Of a DNA stretch of 64,000 bases, positions 1 through 9,072 are shown piece after piece. This DNA comes from Asanoa sp. WMMD1127 (GTDB lineage Bacteria > Actinomycetota > Actinomycetes > Mycobacteriales > Micromonosporaceae): contig NZ_JARUBP010000001.1 in assembly GCF_029626225.1 (NCBI RefSeq), positions 7,502,001-7,566,000 of the forward strand, in the 5' to 3' direction. Position 1 is the stretch's first letter. Each line of letters begins with the position of its first letter. The notes under the pieces were generated by a model that was given only the letters and a program-made list of their open reading frames with translations, ran no database searches and was not told where the DNA came from. Position numbers and translations under genes: made by a program.

Positions 1-17
1 CGTTGCTGCAGCTAACT

Positions 18-34
18 TCTCACCCCTGGTGAGA
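18..34 (-). terminator. Hairpin downstream of glnE
   Basis: A perfect 7-bp stem (TCTCACC/GGTGAGA) with a 3-nt loop lies about 50 nt beyond the glnE stop codon. There is no U-tract, so it is only a possible terminator or mRNA 3' end. Confidence 0.35.
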
Positions 35-85
35 CCCGACCACCACGGCACCCGTCGATGCTACCGGGACTGCGGCCGCGGGTCC

Positions 86-3022
86 TCAGCCCTCCAGCAC
101 GTGCTCCAACGCCGTCCGCGCCCGGCGCGCCGTGCGCAGGTAGTCGTCGAGGAACTCGCCGGCGTCACTGCGCCCGAGCAACCGGACCACCCCGGCCAGC
201 TCCACCCCGTGCCGCGGCAGCTGGTCGCCGGGCTTGCCCCGCACCAGCGTCAGCGCGTTGCGCACCCGGGCCGCCTGCTGCCAACCCGCCGCCAGCGCCG
301 CCGCGTCGCCCTCGTCGAGCAACCCGGCCACCTCGGCGGCCGCGATCGCGTCGACGGTCCGGGTCGTACGCAAGGACGGATGCGCCCCCGCGTGCCGCAG
401 CTGCAGCACCTGGGCCGCCCACTCCACGTCGGCCAGCCCGCCCCGGCCGAGCTTGACGTGCGTCGCCGGATCGGCGCCCCGGGGCAGCCGCTCGTTCTCC
501 ACCCGCGCCTTGATCCGCCGGATCTCCACGTGCTGCTCGCGGGTGAGCCCCTCGGCCGGATAGCGCACCCGGTCCGCGAGCGCGACGAAGCGCGAGCCGA
601 GGGACACGTCCCCGGCCACCGGCCGGGCCCGCAGCAACGCCTGGGCCTCCCAGACGCGGGACCAGCGGGCGTAGTACTGCGTGTAGGCGGCCAGGCTGCG
701 CACCAGCGGCCCCTGCCGGCCCTCGGGCCGCAGGTCGGCGTCGACGCCCAGCGGCGGGTCGGGCGCCGGCATCCCGAGCAGCCGGCGCAGCTCCTCGGCC
801 ACCGCGTGCGCGGCCGCGGAGGCGGCGTCGTCGGCCACGCCCGGCGGCGGCTCGTAGACGAAGAGCACGTCGGCGTCGGACGAGAAGCTCATCTCCTCGC
901 CACCCAGCCGCCCCATCCCGATGACGGCGAACGTCAACCCCGGCGGCAACGGGTAGGCCCGGGCCGCCGCCCGCAGCGCCGCGCCCAGCGTCGCATCGGC
1001 CACATCGGACAGTGCGGTCCCGACGCCGCGGACGTCGAGCACCGGCGAGGGCGCCAGCGAGCCGTGGCTGAGGGCGTCGGCGCAGGCGATCCGGAACAGC
1101 TCGCGCCGGCGCAGCCCGCGTACGGCCCGGATGGCCGCGACCGGGTCGTCGTGCCGGTCGGCGGCCGCCCCGAAGCCGTCCCGCACCACGTCGCCGGGTC
1201 GAGGTGTCAGCTCGGCGTCCTCGGCCAGCAGCCGCAGCGCCTCGGGATCGCGGGCGAGCAGGTCGGCCGCGTAGCGCGACAGACCCAGCACCCGGGCCAG
1301 CCGCCGCGCCACCGGGCCCTCGTCGCGCAGCAGCCGCAGATACCATGGCGTCGTGCCGAGCGTGTCGGACACCTGGCGATAGCTCAGCAGCCCCCGGTCC
1401 GGCTCCGCGGCGTCGGCGAACTCCTGCAGCAGCACCGGCAGCAGCGTCCGCTGGATCGCGGCCGTGCGGCTGACCCCGCCGGTGAGCGCCTCCAGGTGGC
1501 GCAGCGCCCCGGTCGGGTCGGCGAAGCCGAGCACCTCGAGCTGGCGGCGGGCGGCCTCCGGCGTCAGTCGCAGCGACTCGGCCGGCACCCGGGCGACGGC
1601 CTCGAGCAGCGGCCGGTAGAGCAGCTTCTGGTGCAGCCGGCGGACCTCGCTGGCGTGCGCTACCCAGTCGGCCCGGAACGCCTCGACGGCGTCGCGCCCG
1701 GGCGCCGCGGTGTAGCCGAGCGCGGCCGCCAGCCAGCGCAGCCCGGCGGGATCGGCCGGGACGGTGTGCGTACGCCGGAGGGCCTGCAACTGGAGCCGGT
1801 GCTCGACCGTGCGCAGGAACCGGTAGCCCCGCAGCAGCGCCTCGCCGTCGGCCCGCCCCACGTAGCCGCCGCTGACCAGCGCCCGCAACGCCGGCATCGT
1901 GCCCGTCACCCGCAGCGTCTCGTCGGCCCGCCCGTGCACGAGCTGCAGCAGCTGCACGGCGAACTCGATGTCGCGCAGCCCGCCCGGCCCCCGTTTGATC
2001 TCGCGCTCCACGTCACGGGCCGGCACGTTGTCGACGATCCGCCGGCGCATCGCACGGACGTCCTCGACCGCCTCCGGCCGTTCCGCGGCGTGCCAGACCA
2101 GCGGCGCCAGCGTGTCGATCCACTCCTGGGCCAGCGCGGTGTCGCCGGCGGCCGGCCGGGCCTTGAGCAGCGCCTGGAACTCCCACGTCCGCGCCCAGCG
2201 CTGGTAGTAGGCCTGGTGGCTGGCCAGCGTGCGGACCAGCGGGCCGCGGCTGCCCTCGGGTCGCAGCGCCGCGTCGACCGGCCACGCGACCAGCCCGCAG
2301 ATCTCGATCAGCCGGGTCGCGATGCCGGTGGCGGCGGGCAGGTCGTCGTCGGTCGCGGCGACGAAGATGACGTCGACGTCGGACACGTAGTTGAGCTCGT
2401 TGCCGCCGCACTTCCCGAGCGCGACCACCCCGAGCCGCGGGTGCGCACCCGACTCCGCGACGGCGATCGCACAGGCCGCCTGGAGCGTCCCGTCGGCCAG
2501 CGCCGACAGCGCCGCCATCGTGTGCTCCAGGCCCTGCCCGCCGGTCAGGTCCGCCGCGGCGATCTTCAACAGCGCCAGCCGGTACGCGAGCCGGAGCGCG
2601 GCCACCGGATTGGGTCCCTCGACCGGCGCCAGCACACCGGTCGCCTCGGGCGCGCGGCCGTCCTGGTCGCGCAGCGCGGTCCACTGCCCCGGGTTGGCCA
2701 CCAGGTGGTCGCCGAGCGCGGACGAGGCGCCGAGCACGGCCACGAGCCGCCGGCGCACCCCGTTGTCGACGAGCAGCGCGTCGAGGAGCTCGGCCCGGCC
2801 GCCCGTCCGGTCCAGCGCCTCGACCACGCGGTGCAGCTGGCGCAGGGCGAGGTCGGGGTCGGCGGCCCGGGACAGCGCGGTGACCAGCCCGGCGGCGGCG
2901 TCGCCGGCCGGCTCCTGCGTCGCCGCGTCCCAGAGCCCGAGGCCGACCAACAGCTCCGGCGCCCGGTCGCCGAACCCGTAGCGGGCCAACCGGCTCGAGC
3001 CGGGCGGGGTCGGCCGGACCAT
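86..3022 (-). CDS. glnE: Bifunctional glutamine synthetase adenylyltransferase/adenylyl-removing enzyme
   Basis: Cytoplasmic enzyme that adenylylates and de-adenylylates type I glutamine synthetase in response to nitrogen status. The 978 residues match the family length of about 950-1000. Two nucleotidyltransferase halves are visible: an N-terminal one with GGNELNYVSDVDVIF near residues 206-220 and a C-terminal one with GGEEMSFSSDADVLF near 700. Both keep the SDxD metal-binding pair. It follows the amidotransferase gene by 4 nt on the same strand, so the two are probably cotranscribed. The partner glnA2 lies about 7 kb away and lacks the adenylylation motif, so its real substrate is probably a GlnA encoded elsewhere. 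Confidence 0.95.
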   Translation of the reverse strand: MVRPTPPGSSRLARYGFGDRAPELLVGLGLWDAATQEPAGDAAAGLVTALSRAADPDLALRQLHRVVEALDRTGGRAELLDALLVDNGVRRRLVAVLGASSALGDHLVANPGQWTALRDQDGRAPEATGVLAPVEGPNPVAALRLAYRLALLKIAAADLTGGQGLEHTMAALSALADGTLQAACAIAVAESGAHPRLGVVALGKCGGNELNYVSDVDVIFVAATDDDLPAATGIATRLIEICGLVAWPVDAALRPEGSRGPLVRTLASHQAYYQRWARTWEFQALLKARPAAGDTALAQEWIDTLAPLVWHAAERPEAVEDVRAMRRRIVDNVPARDVEREIKRGPGGLRDIEFAVQLLQLVHGRADETLRVTGTMPALRALVSGGYVGRADGEALLRGYRFLRTVEHRLQLQALRRTHTVPADPAGLRWLAAALGYTAAPGRDAVEAFRADWVAHASEVRRLHQKLLYRPLLEAVARVPAESLRLTPEAARRQLEVLGFADPTGALRHLEALTGGVSRTAAIQRTLLPVLLQEFADAAEPDRGLLSYRQVSDTLGTTPWYLRLLRDEGPVARRLARVLGLSRYAADLLARDPEALRLLAEDAELTPRPGDVVRDGFGAAADRHDDPVAAIRAVRGLRRRELFRIACADALSHGSLAPSPVLDVRGVGTALSDVADATLGAALRAAARAYPLPPGLTFAVIGMGRLGGEEMSFSSDADVLFVYEPPPGVADDAASAAAHAVAEELRRLLGMPAPDPPLGVDADLRPEGRQGPLVRSLAAYTQYYARWSRVWEAQALLRARPVAGDVSLGSRFVALADRVRYPAEGLTREQHVEIRRIKARVENERLPRGADPATHVKLGRGGLADVEWAAQVLQLRHAGAHPSLRTTRTVDAIAAAEVAGLLDEGDAAALAAGWQQAARVRNALTLVRGKPGDQLPRHGVELAGVVRLLGRSDAGEFLDDYLRTARRARTALEHVLEG

Positions 3023-3026
3023 CGGG

Positions 3027-3788
3027 TCAGCGTCCCAGCAGCGGGAGCGTGGTGCGGGGCAGGTCGAGCTCGCCCTGCGCCAGCGACGCGAACCGGATCG
3101 CGAACGGCTGCCAGACGTCCTCCAGGTCGGGCAGCGCCGACGCGCAGGCCTCGACCACGGCCTCCTCCGCGAGCCCGAGCTCGGCCAGCAGGGTCGAGCC
3201 GCGCGCCCAGCCGGCGATCATCTCGGCGTCGCACTCGATGTGGAACTGCAGGCCCCAGGCCCGCTCCCCCATCCGGAACGCCTGGTTGGGGTAATAGGTG
3301 GACGCCGCCAGCAGCACCGCGCCCCGGGGCAGCTCGGTGATCTCGTCCTCGTGCCACTGCAGCACGTCGGGCGCGATCGGCACCCAGCGGAACAGCGGGT
3401 CGGCCTCGGCGGCGTCGCGCTTGGCGACCAGCGCCGGCCCGATCTCGGGGCCGGAGGCGCTGCGCTCGACCGTGCCGGCGTGCGCGGTGGCCAGCAGCTG
3501 CGCGCCGAGGCAGACGCCGAGCGTCGGCAGGTTGGTGCGGACCGCCTTGCGCAGCAGGCCCTCCACCTTGGGCAGCCACCAGCCGTCGTAGACGCCGTCG
3601 TCGTCGGGATAGGCCCGCTGCTCGCCGCCCATGACCACGAAGGCGTCGTAGCCCGCGAGGTCGTCGGGCAGCTGGTCGTCGTCGTAGGGCCGGAGCACGT
3701 GCTGTTCGAGGCCGCCCTCGGTGAACCAGTCGCCCAGCCGGCGCAGGTCGTCGGTGGGATCGTTCTCGATCACGAGTGCGGTAGCCAC
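3027..3788 (-). CDS. Class I glutamine amidotransferase family protein
   Basis: GuaA-like GATase1 domain of 253 residues without a synthetase domain. The nucleophile elbow GVCLGAQ (Cys93) and the FHIE pair (His183, Glu185) form the expected triad. The start chosen is GTG at 3788. A start at 3827 would overlap the divergent neighbour at 3822 and add 13 residues not typical of the fold. It sits directly upstream of glnE, which suggests a link with glutamine metabolism, but the amide acceptor cannot be read from sequence. The family includes gamma-glutamyl-amine hydrolases and unassigned homologues. Confidence 0.85.
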   Translation of the reverse strand: MATALVIENDPTDDLRRLGDWFTEGGLEQHVLRPYDDDQLPDDLAGYDAFVVMGGEQRAYPDDDGVYDGWWLPKVEGLLRKAVRTNLPTLGVCLGAQLLATAHAGTVERSASGPEIGPALVAKRDAAEADPLFRWVPIAPDVLQWHEDEITELPRGAVLLAASTYYPNQAFRMGERAWGLQFHIECDAEMIAGWARGSTLLAELGLAEEAVVEACASALPDLEDVWQPFAIRFASLAQGELDLPRTTLPLLGR

Positions 3789-3821
3789 AGCGTCGACCTT
3801 ATCGGGCGCTAGGGTTTCGTC

Positions 3822-4742
3822 GTGCACGCGATCAAGGCACCTGCGCTGCGGCCCGGCGACGCCGTGATGCTGGTCTCACCGTCCGGTCCGACCCGGGCGG
3901 AGCGGCTCGCGCGCGGGCTCGAACTGCTCGAGTCGTGGGGGCTGCGGGCGGTGCTCGGGCCCAACGCGTACTCCCGGACGCACTATCTGGCCGGCGACGA
4001 CGCGGTCCGGGCGGCCGACCTCAACCTGGCGTTCGGCGACCCGGAGATCCGGGGCGTGCTCTGCACCCGCGGCGGCTACGGCGCGCAGCGGGTGGTCGAC
4101 GCGATCGACATGGCCGCGGTCCGCCGCGACCCCAAGGTGGTGGCCGGCTTCTCCGACATCACGGCGCTGCAGTTCGCGCTCTGGCGGGGCGCCCGGCTGG
4201 CCGCCGTGCACGGTCCGGGCGTCGCCTGGAACGACGAGCGGACCCCGGCCGCGTCGGCGGAGTCGCTGCGGTCGGCGCTGATGAGCACCGACCCGGTCGT
4301 CGTGGAGGCGGTGCCGACCGAGGACACGGCGGGCGTACGCGTGCCCGGCATCGCCGCCGGCCCCCTGCTCGGCGGCAACCTCTGCCTCATCGCCGCCTCG
4401 ATCGGCACGGCGGACATGCCCGACCTGACCGGGGCGGTGCTGCTGGTCGAAGAGGTGCAGGAGCCGCTCTACAAGATCGACCGGATGCTCACCCACCTGC
4501 GGCGGGCCGGCGTGCTGGCCGGGCTGGCCGGTGTGGCGCTGGGCCAGTTCACCGACTGCTCCGACGACTGGGGCACCGGCCTGACCGCGATGCTCCTCGA
4601 CCGGCTCGGCGACCTCGGCGTCCCGGTGCTCGGCGGCCTGCCCATCGGGCACGGTCCGGGCCAGCTCAGCGTGCCGGTCGGCGCGCTGGCCACTGTGGAC
4701 GCGACGGCCGGCCGGCTGACCGTCGAGGCCGCGGTCGGCTGA
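3822..4742 (+). CDS. LD-carboxypeptidase, peptidase family S66
   Basis: Serine peptidase of the LdcA/MccF family, 306 residues. Family members cut the L,D bond of murein tetrapeptides during wall recycling, or inactivate microcin C-type peptide-nucleotides. The nucleophile is in GFSDIT (Ser111). The family acid is expected in LLVEEVQ (Glu210/211) and the histidine in LPIGHG (His277). No signal peptide is visible, so it acts in the cytoplasm. GTG start; the gene is divergent from the amidotransferase with a 33-nt gap. Wall recycling and self-immunity cannot be separated from sequence alone. Confidence 0.88.
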   Translation: MHAIKAPALRPGDAVMLVSPSGPTRAERLARGLELLESWGLRAVLGPNAYSRTHYLAGDDAVRAADLNLAFGDPEIRGVLCTRGGYGAQRVVDAIDMAAVRRDPKVVAGFSDITALQFALWRGARLAAVHGPGVAWNDERTPAASAESLRSALMSTDPVVVEAVPTEDTAGVRVPGIAAGPLLGGNLCLIAASIGTADMPDLTGAVLLVEEVQEPLYKIDRMLTHLRRAGVLAGLAGVALGQFTDCSDDWGTGLTAMLLDRLGDLGVPVLGGLPIGHGPGQLSVPVGALATVDATAGRLTVEAAVG

Positions 4743-4785
4743 ACGGGGGTCACGCCGTACGCATCGACGTGGTCTGATTCTCCGC

Positions 4786-5895
4786 ATGGGCACACGTCTG
4801 AAGGTCGGTCTCGTGCTGGTCCTGCCGATCCTCGCGACGGCGGTGGTGGTCGGCAACCGGCTGGCCGACGGCCTCGACACGGGCCGCGACCTCGACCGGG
4901 CCGGGGCGCTGGCGACCGCGGTGCGGGCCGGCGGCGACCTGGTGGAGTCGTTGCAGGACGAACGGGCGGCGGCGGTCAAGCTGCAGGGCGCCATGGCCCA
5001 GACCGCGCGCTCGCGGCAACAGGCGGCCTACCGGCAGGCGTGGTCCGAGGTCGACCGCGCCGCCACCGATTACGCGGCCGGGCGGGGTCCGCTGACCGGC
5101 CTGCCCGGCGACGTCGTGACGAGGCTCGCCCGGGTCGACGAGGGGCTGCGCGGGCTGACCGAGGTCCGCTCGGCGGTGGGCCGTGCCTCGCTGGCGGTGA
5201 CCGACGTCGCCCGCGCCTACACGGCGCTGGTCGACGACCTGCTGCGGGTCCGCGACGACGCCGCCGCGCGGGTGGCGGACCATGCGCTGGCGTCCCGCCT
5301 GCGCGCCGCCGCGGCCCTGGCGCGCGAGAAGGAACAGGTGTCGCAGGGCCGGCTGGTCGTGCTCCACGCCTACGTCGCCGGCGCGCTCAACGCCAACCTG
5401 CAGAAGGAGTTCATCGCCGCCCAGTCGCGCCGGCTGCAGTCGGTGGAGACGTTCGCGGCGGTGGCGACGGAGGCCGAGCAGGAGCGCTACGACCGCACGG
5501 TCACGGGCACGAGCCTGCGCACGACGGCGGCGTTCGAGGGCTGGATCCTCGGCGCCATGCCGCCGACCGGCAACCTGGCCACCGCGCCGTTCACGATCGA
5601 CACCTGGGACGCGGCGCAGCGCGAACACGGCCGCCTGATCCGGGCGGTCGAGGAAGGGCTCGACGCCGACGCGGTCGCCGCGGTCACCACGGCCCGCGCC
5701 GACGGCCGGCGCGGCCTGCTGCTGTGGACGGGCGTACCGCTGGTGCTCCTGCTCCTGGCCGTCCTGTTCGCGTGGTGGGTCGCCCGATCGATGAGCCGCC
5801 CGCGAGGCGAGCCGCCCGCCGACGCGGGCGACACCACCGGTCCGGTGACCCCGGACCGCCCACTGGCGACAACCGGGGACCGGCCCGCCGGCTGA
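4786..5895 (+). CDS. Nitrate/nitrite-sensing (NIT) domain membrane protein without an output domain
   Basis: 369 residues: an N-terminal membrane helix (about 8-24), a long helical extracytoplasmic region with the LQDERA pattern typical of NIT domains (about 50-300), a second membrane helix (about 313-333) and a short Pro/Thr-rich cytoplasmic tail. Sensor kinases and methyltransferase-linked receptors normally carry NIT on the outside. Here no kinase, GGDEF or chemoreceptor domain follows. It may have lost its output module or signal through a partner. The gene converges on the DUF350 gene with a 4-nt gap. Confidence 0.7.
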   Translation: MGTRLKVGLVLVLPILATAVVVGNRLADGLDTGRDLDRAGALATAVRAGGDLVESLQDERAAAVKLQGAMAQTARSRQQAAYRQAWSEVDRAATDYAAGRGPLTGLPGDVVTRLARVDEGLRGLTEVRSAVGRASLAVTDVARAYTALVDDLLRVRDDAAARVADHALASRLRAAAALAREKEQVSQGRLVVLHAYVAGALNANLQKEFIAAQSRRLQSVETFAAVATEAEQERYDRTVTGTSLRTTAAFEGWILGAMPPTGNLATAPFTIDTWDAAQREHGRLIRAVEEGLDADAVAAVTTARADGRRGLLLWTGVPLVLLLLAVLFAWWVARSMSRPRGEPPADAGDTTGPVTPDRPLATTGDRPAG

Positions 5896-5899
5896 CGCC

Positions 5900-6325
5900 C
5901 TAGGCGATGCAGGCGGCGACGATGAGGGCGACCCCGAAGTGGCTGGCCGCGCTCACGCGGGCCGCCGGGTGGGGCGCCTCGTCGCAGATGATCTCGCCGA
6001 GCTTGCCCGGGGTCAGCATGTCGAGCACCAGGAAGGCGACGCCCATCAGCACGATGCCGAGCAGTCCGAAGAGGACTGTCGAGGCGAGGCCCTTGCCGAA
6101 GTCCTCGTAGCTCGTGATGATCGCGGTGAAGACGATCACCGCGATGCCGAGCTGGTTGGCGGAGAGCAGCAGGGCGGCGTTGCTGTTGCGCTGGATCCAG
6201 ATCAGGTCCCGCAGCTTGCCCGGGGTCAGGATGTCGACCAGCATGAAGCCGGCCGCCATCAGGCCGATGCCTACCGCGCCGTAGACGATGCTGTGCCACG
6301 CGCCGACGAACAGGTCCTCCCACAT
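5900..6325 (-). CDS. DUF350 family membrane protein
   Basis: 141-residue integral membrane protein with two copies of a two-helix unit; each copy contains a DxLTPGKL loop (LVDILTPGKL, then VLDMLTPGKL). This internal duplication is characteristic of DUF350. Function is unknown; homologues are found near tellurite or stress genes. The start is ATG at 6325, with a good GGAGG 11 nt upstream. A start 13 codons earlier would put the ribosome site inside the coding region. Confidence 0.82.
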   Translation of the reverse strand: MWEDLFVGAWHSIVYGAVGIGLMAAGFMLVDILTPGKLRDLIWIQRNSNAALLLSANQLGIAVIVFTAIITSYEDFGKGLASTVLFGLLGIVLMGVAFLVLDMLTPGKLGEIICDEAPHPAARVSAASHFGVALIVAACIA

Positions 6326-6431
6326 GGCGGGCGTCCTCCAAGAAACCGGGGGCGTCGATGCCACCGTCGTGGCGTCCAGGGGACGATAGCGCGATCATGC
6401 AAGTCGGGCTATGGCCGATCGGCCCGTCCGG

Positions 6432-7049
6432 TCAGAGCCAGCCGTGCTGCTCCGCGATCCGGACCGCTTCGGCGCGCGTACGGGCGCCGGTCTTGCCGAT
6501 CGCGTTGGACAGGTGGTTGCGCACCGTTCCCTCGGACAGGTGCACGGCCGCGGCCAGGTCGGCCACCGTGCCGCCGTCGCGGGCGGCGCGCAGCACGTCG
6601 GTCTCCCGCGCGGTGAGCGGGCTCCGGCCGGCCACGAGCGTCTCCGCGGCCAGCGACGGGTCGACCACCCGCAGCCCGGCGTGCACCCGGCGGACCGCCT
6701 CGGCGAGCTGGCGCGCCGGCGTGTCCTTGACGACGAAGCCGCTGGCGCCGGCCTCCATGGCCCGGCGCAGGTAGCCGGGTCGCCCGAACGTGGTCACCAC
6801 CAGCACCCGGCACGACGGCACCGCCGCCGCCAGCGCGGCCGTGGCCGCGATCCCGTCGGCGCCCGGCATCTCCACGTCGAGCAACGCCACGTCCGGCTGG
6901 GCCCGCGTGGCCGCGTCGACCACCTCGTCGCCCCGCCCGACCTCGGCCACGACCTCGAGGTCCGGCTCGAGCGAGAGCAGCGCGGCCAGCGCGCCCCGCA
7001 CCAGGGCCTGGTCGTCGGCGAGCAGCACGCGAATGGGGGCGTCGGTCAC
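6432..7049 (-). CDS. NarL/FixJ-type response regulator
   Basis: 205 residues: receiver domain (about 1-125) with acidic pocket Asp12/Asp13 and phospho-acceptor Asp58 in LLDVEMPG, then a LuxR-type helix-turn-helix (about 140-205) beginning LTARETDVL. DNA-binding transcription factor, presumably phosphorylated by the kinase whose gene overlaps it by 4 nt (GTGA). Gene order kinase-regulator next to an ABC-2 exporter is the usual arrangement for envelope-stress or antibiotic-responsive systems in actinomycetes. The exporter operon just upstream is the likeliest target. Confidence 0.93.
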   Translation of the reverse strand: MTDAPIRVLLADDQALVRGALAALLSLEPDLEVVAEVGRGDEVVDAATRAQPDVALLDVEMPGADGIAATAALAAAVPSCRVLVVTTFGRPGYLRRAMEAGASGFVVKDTPARQLAEAVRRVHAGLRVVDPSLAAETLVAGRSPLTARETDVLRAARDGGTVADLAAAVHLSEGTVRNHLSNAIGKTGARTRAEAVRIAEQHGWL

Positions 7050-8260
7050 GCGGGCACGCTAACCCGCAGCACGAACCCCGAGCCCGGCGCCCGGCCGACG
7101 GACAGCTGCGCCCCGCACGCCTCGGCCCGCTCGCGCAGCCCGCGCAACCCGGACCCACCGCCGCTGCCCGCGTCGTCCGGCCCGCGGCCGTCGTCGGCGA
7201 TCGACACCTCGTCGGGCCGCACGGTGATCACGCAGCGGGTCGCGCCGCTGTGCCGGACCACGTTGGTCACCCCTTCGCGGACCGCCCAGCCGAACAGCGT
7301 GGCCCGCGGCTCCGGAACCTCGGCGACCGACGACGGCAGCCGCGCCGAGATGCCGGCCGCGGAGAGGGCCGACCGGGCGCTGGCCAGCTCCTCCTCGAGG
7401 CAGACCTCGCGGTAGGCCCCGACCGTCCGGCGGATGTCGGCCAGCGCCTCCCGGGCCAGCCGCTCCATGTCGTTGACCTCGGCCTCGGCCCGGTCCGGGG
7501 CCACGGGGATGAGCCGCCCGGCCAGCTCCGCCTTGATGGTGATCACGGTCAGCGAGTGGCCGAGGATGTCGTGCAGGTCGCGGGCGGCCCGGGCCCGCTC
7601 CTCGGCGACGGCGAGCCGGGCGATCTCGCGGTTGGCCGCGGTGAGCCGCATGTTGTGGTCGATCATCCGGGTCACGCCGAACATCGCGAACGCGGCGAGC
7701 ACGATCGAGAAGAACAGCCCGTTCTCGTGCTGCCACGAGGGCACGAAGGAGGGCAGCACCAACGGCTGCGCGGCGATCACCGCCACGACGATCACCGCCA
7801 CCCGCGGCGGCAGCACCATGATCGCGGCCGCCGCGATGTAGACCAGGCCGACCATCCAGTCGCCGCCCGCGCCGGGGATCATCGCCAGCCCCAGCACCAG
7901 GGTCGCGCCCAGCCAGGCCAGCCCCTGCCACAGCGGGGGTTGGCGCTGGGCCAGGTGCATGCGCCGGGTCCAGAGGAACACCAGGACGTACGAGAGCCCG
8001 AACGCGACCAGCGCCACCAGGCTTAACCACTTGGCGAAGCCGCCGGGGCGGTCGAGGATCGTGTCGAGCGGCTGGCCAAGGTAGAACAGCCAGACGGCGC
8101 CGAGCAGCCAGCCGAAGCCGGCCTGGAAGAACCGGCTCGGCCGCGGCATCGGGGACGCGCCGAACGTGTGCATGCCGGGCACGTGGGTCGGCTGCAGACC
8201 TGGACGCGCCGACGCCGGCCCGGCGGAGGCCGGACCGGTCGTCGGGGACGTAGCCGTCAT
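7046..8260 (-). CDS. Membrane sensor histidine kinase, HisKA_3 type
   Basis: 404 residues. A Pro/Ala-rich N-terminus (1-45) is followed by about five or six membrane helices (about 46-200), then the dimerisation/phospho-acceptor helix with ARDLHDILGHS (His230) and a short HATPase_c domain with NVVRHS and DDGRGP. There is no large extracellular domain, so the signal is probably sensed in or at the membrane, as in DesK- and LiaS-like kinases. Start ATG at 8260. It is separated by 20 nt from the ABC-2 permease gene on the same strand and overlaps its regulator by 4 nt, so exporter and sensor form one operon. Confidence 0.92.
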   Translation of the reverse strand: MTATSPTTGPASAGPASARPGLQPTHVPGMHTFGASPMPRPSRFFQAGFGWLLGAVWLFYLGQPLDTILDRPGGFAKWLSLVALVAFGLSYVLVFLWTRRMHLAQRQPPLWQGLAWLGATLVLGLAMIPGAGGDWMVGLVYIAAAAIMVLPPRVAVIVVAVIAAQPLVLPSFVPSWQHENGLFFSIVLAAFAMFGVTRMIDHNMRLTAANREIARLAVAEERARAARDLHDILGHSLTVITIKAELAGRLIPVAPDRAEAEVNDMERLAREALADIRRTVGAYREVCLEEELASARSALSAAGISARLPSSVAEVPEPRATLFGWAVREGVTNVVRHSGATRCVITVRPDEVSIADDGRGPDDAGSGGGSGLRGLRERAEACGAQLSVGRAPGSGFVLRVSVPA

Positions 8261-8280
8261 GGCTGACACGCTAACCGCGT

Positions 8281-9072
8281 TCAGACCCGGGCGGTATCGC
8301 GGCGGAAGAGGGCCGCCGCGCCGAGGCCGAAGGCGGCCGTCCAGCCGATCACGTTGAGCACGGCCACCCAGCTGAAGTCGTGGGTGAGCGGGCTGCGGGC
8401 GATGGAGCCGACGCCGTACACCGGGGTGAACTTCGCGATCGTCTGCATCACGTGCGGTAGCACCTCGAGCGGCACGAACAGGCCTCCGAAGAGCGCGAGC
8501 AGCGCCAGGATCGGGCCCATGAACTGCATCACGTTCTCCGCGGGCGCGAGGTAGCCGACGAACAGCCCCAGCGCGGCGAAGACCAGGGAGCCCAGCCACG
8601 CGCCGAGGCCGGCCAGCAGCCAGACGTGGGCCGGCATGCGGACCCCGCCGATCGCGCCGACGACGAACTCGACCAGCACCGAGAGCAGGCTCAGCGAGAG
8701 GGCCGAGAGGACCTTGGTCGCCACGTACGCCGGCGGGCGCAGCGGGGTCAGCCGGAGCTGGCGGCTCCACCCCTGGGCCCGCTCGACGGCCACCGCCCCA
8801 CCGGTCGCGGTCGAGGCCGTCATCGCGCCGTACACGGCCAGACTGATCATGATGTACGCCATCGCGCCGGCCATGTTGGCCTCGTCGATGTTCTGGCCCT
8901 TCTGCGGGAGCCCGAACAGCAGGAAGAAGACCGCCGGCATGACCAGGATGAAGAACAGGCTGCGGCGGTTGCGCAGCACCCGGCGGATCTCCAGGCTCAG
9001 GTAGGTCAGCGAGAACCCGCCCATCGGCGGGCGCCGGTCGACGTCGGCGCGGGGCAGGGCTGCGGCGGTCAT
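8281..9072 (-). CDS. ABC-2 type transporter permease
   Basis: 263 residues with six predicted membrane helices. It is a DrrB-like exporter permease that pairs with the ATPase encoded immediately upstream. The ATG at 9072 overlaps the ATPase stop as ATGA, a sign of translational coupling. N-terminal residues 1-30 are cytoplasmic. The cargo cannot be told from sequence; the linked sensor kinase suggests drug, peptide or lipid export under stress. Confidence 0.9.
   Translation of the reverse strand: MTAAALPRADVDRRPPMGGFSLTYLSLEIRRVLRNRRSLFFILVMPAVFFLLFGLPQKGQNIDEANMAGAMAYIMISLAVYGAMTASTATGGAVAVERAQGWSRQLRLTPLRPPAYVATKVLSALSLSLLSVLVEFVVGAIGGVRMPAHVWLLAGLGAWLGSLVFAALGLFVGYLAPAENVMQFMGPILALLALFGGLFVPLEVLPHVMQTIAKFTPVYGVGSIARSPLTHDFSWVAVLNVIGWTAAFGLGAAALFRRDTARV

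Noticed and set aside
29-3340. Very long open frame antisense to glnE
   Set aside because: Arg/Pro/Gly/Gln-rich shadow of a real gene; it matches no family and the opposite strand carries clear GlnE motifs.
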